Source: JBEKDJ01 sp050014415
GTDB lineage: Bacteria > Desulfobacterota > BSN033 > UBA1163
Direction: 5' to 3'
Assembly: GCA_050014415.1 (NCBI GenBank)
Contig: JBEKDJ010000318.1
Coordinates: 1-5,787, forward strand
Length of the DNA stretch: 5,787 bases
This document shows positions 4,729-5,787 of the stretch, one piece after another. Under the pieces are notes generated by a model that saw nothing but the letters and a program-made list of their open reading frames with translations, was not told the DNA's origin and ran no database searches. A program made the position numbers and the translations under genes. Position 1 is the stretch's first letter, and each line of letters opens with the position of its first letter.

Positions 4729-5538
4729 ATGGATCGTAGGAGGATGGAAGACGGTCTTCAAGAAGTAATTGAACGGTTGGGGAAACAGTTCGATCTCTCA
4801 AAGGTCATCCAGTACCTGAAGGACCGTGAGAAGGAAGAAGGAGGGTTCAGTTTTGTCCCCGACCTCTACCCTGATATTGAAGACACCTATTATGCAACTC
4901 GCACATTCCAATTACTAAAGGTCAATATAGATCAAAACAAGACGGCGAACTATCTGAAAAATATTGATCGGAAGGAAGTTGGTTTTCCAAGGGCGGTTTA
5001 TATGCTTCTCTATCTCCATCTATCGGTGGATATGGAATTACCTCCCCAATTAGTCAATCTGTCCAGTAAGAATTGGTCTGGATTCCAAACCCTTGATGCT
5101 AAATATTTTTCCAATGAAATCCAGAAACTACTCCATCGACCCTTGAAACCATTATCTTCTCCATCTCCTTTCCGATTTCATCAACAGGAAAATCTCCAGA
5201 GTCTTCGCAAGAAGGTTGCAATCTTACTTGACAATGATGTCGGTTTTGACAGGCAAGAGATTATCAGATGGGTCCAGTTATCTCAGAACGGAGATGGAGG
5301 GTTCGGATTCTATCCTGTAACTACTTCCTACATGGAGAACACCTATTGCGCCCTTGAGATTTTATCGAAGCTTGATTCTTCTCCTCGGCGAATCGATCTT
5401 TGCCGGGAATATATTCTTGGGTGTAAGACCAAGAGTGGAGGATTTGGGAGAGCTCCTGCCAGTTTTCCATTTATTGAGAGTACCTATCATGCAGTGACCG
5501 GGTTGCTCCTGTTAGGGGAAATGGAAGTAGAGAAGTAG
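4729..5538 (+). CDS. Prenyltransferase/squalene-oxidase repeat protein under fluoride riboswitch control
   Basis: The 269-residue product has three repeat units of the alpha-alpha toroid type found in protein prenyltransferase beta subunits and triterpene cyclases: about residues 21-65, 173-216 and 224-264. Each has a GGF turn (38-40, 190-192, 237-239) followed by E-[DNS]-T-Y and a hydrophobic helix. The best unit reads QNGDGGFGFYPVTTSYMENT. The central region (about 85-165) is less repeat-like. There is no DXDD motif of squalene-hopene cyclases, I do not see an obvious zinc-ligand set of the protein prenyltransferases, and the protein is shorter than either. It may therefore be a non-catalytic or divergent member. 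No signal peptide or membrane segment is apparent, so it is probably cytoplasmic. A stop in frame at 4720-4722 limits the start to ATG 4729 or ATG 4744; purine-rich GGAG and AGGAGG sequences touch both, with almost no spacing, so the start is uncertain. Control by fluoride follows from the riboswitch immediately upstream. Its biochemical role is unknown. Confidence 0.85.
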   Translation: MDRRRMEDGLQEVIERLGKQFDLSKVIQYLKDREKEEGGFSFVPDLYPDIEDTYYATRTFQLLKVNIDQNKTANYLKNIDRKEVGFPRAVYMLLYLHLSVDMELPPQLVNLSSKNWSGFQTLDAKYFSNEIQKLLHRPLKPLSSPSPFRFHQQENLQSLRKKVAILLDNDVGFDRQEIIRWVQLSQNGDGGFGFYPVTTSYMENTYCALEILSKLDSSPRRIDLCREYILGCKTKSGGFGRAPASFPFIESTYHAVTGLLLLGEMEVEK

Positions 5539-5548
5539 GTGACAGCGC

Positions 5549-5665
5549 CTATTTATTCGGATTTCGCGGGCCTTCCATAGGCATTGCCTTCAACAACTGG
5601 TCACATCTTTTCTCCAGTTTAAGCCAAAAATAGGCCCCCTTCTTCCAATTTTCAATTGTCTTAAT
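5549..5665 (-). pseudogene. Possible short protein remnant
   Basis: On the minus strand a frame of about 38 codons ends at TAG (5551-5549) and reads like real protein (ENWKKGAYFWLKLEKRCDQ, then LLKAMPMEGPRNPNK). It has no ATG or Shine-Dalgarno at its N-terminal side. There it runs into an 8-C tract (complement of 5666-5673) and soon meets an upstream stop. It may be the C-terminal scrap of a gene broken by a slip in that tract, or it may be chance. I do not recognise a family with confidence. Confidence 0.22.
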
Positions 5666-5714
5666 GGGGGGGGTGAGCTAACTACCAGATCATGAGATAA
5701 AGAAGAAGGGTAAA

Positions 5715-5754
5715 ATGGGTGACACTCCTGAGAGGGAGAAAGGAGTGTACCCAT
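5715..5754 (+). repeat. Strong hairpin covering the RBS and start codon of the right-edge gene
   Basis: ATGGGT-G-ACACTCCT (5715-5729) pairs with AGGAGTGTACCCAT (5741-5754): 14 base pairs with a single bulged G (5721) and an 11-nt purine-rich loop. The 3' arm contains most of the Shine-Dalgarno (AAAGGAG, 5739-5745) and the first two bases of the ATG at 5753. It could limit translation initiation, as in some insertion-sequence transposase leaders, or it could be an element end. No T-tract follows, so it is not an intrinsic terminator. Confidence 0.6.
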
Positions 5755-5787
5755 GGAAGATGTAGAAGAAGTTAAGAAGAAGAGTAA
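5753..5787 (+). CDS. Start of an unidentified gene (runs off right edge)
   Basis: ATG at 5753 has a well-spaced Shine-Dalgarno (AAAGGAG, 7 nt away) and opens a frame of 11 complete codons, MEDVEEVKKKS, with no stop before the edge. The product cannot be identified from so short a piece. The hairpin around its start raises the possibility of a mobile-element gene. Confidence 0.4.
   Translation, partial: MEDVEEVKKKS

Overview
The window looks like part of an anaerobic bacterial chromosome. The genes fit an acetogenic, syntrophic or sulfate-reducing lineage of the Desulfobacterota (Deltaproteobacteria) type, although this is an inference from gene content and from the look of the fhs product, not a phylogenetic result. 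It contains two divergent transcription units separated by an AT-rich spacer, and a less orderly right edge.

Left two thirds, minus strand (3969 down to 1): a C1/Wood-Ljungdahl methyl-branch cluster in the order fhs (formate-tetrahydrofolate ligase), folD (methylene-THF dehydrogenase/cyclohydrolase), then the N-terminal part of a NuoG/HndD-like iron-sulfur protein that runs off the left edge. Fhs and FolD together take formate to 5,10-methylene-THF (or the reverse). The iron-sulfur protein would fit as part of an electron-transfer complex for the redox steps of the same pathway. A good sigma70-type promoter lies upstream of fhs, with a near-perfect TGTGA-N6-TCACA palindrome just inside the transcript, as expected for a CRP/FNR-family (HcpR-like) or Rex-like regulator. 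The gaps between these genes are unusually large (292 and 238 nt). The folD leader holds interlocking inverted repeats that could form an H-type pseudoknot or alternative hairpins. The second gap holds a long imperfect inverted repeat.

Right third, plus strand (4170 to 5538): a promoter leads into two separate fluoride (crcB-motif) riboswitches, each followed by an intrinsic terminator whose 5' arm overlaps the aptamer. The first precedes a small DUF2267-like reading frame interrupted by an in-frame TAA. The second precedes a 269-residue protein with prenyltransferase/squalene-oxidase (alpha-alpha toroid) repeats. Neither of the well-known fluoride exporters (CrcB/Fluc, CLC-F) is present. This two-gene, two-riboswitch unit is the most unusual content of the window.

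Right edge (5539-5787): a possible short minus-strand protein remnant, an 8-G tract, and a strong hairpin that covers the ribosome binding site and start codon of a gene that begins at 5753 and leaves the window after 11 codons.
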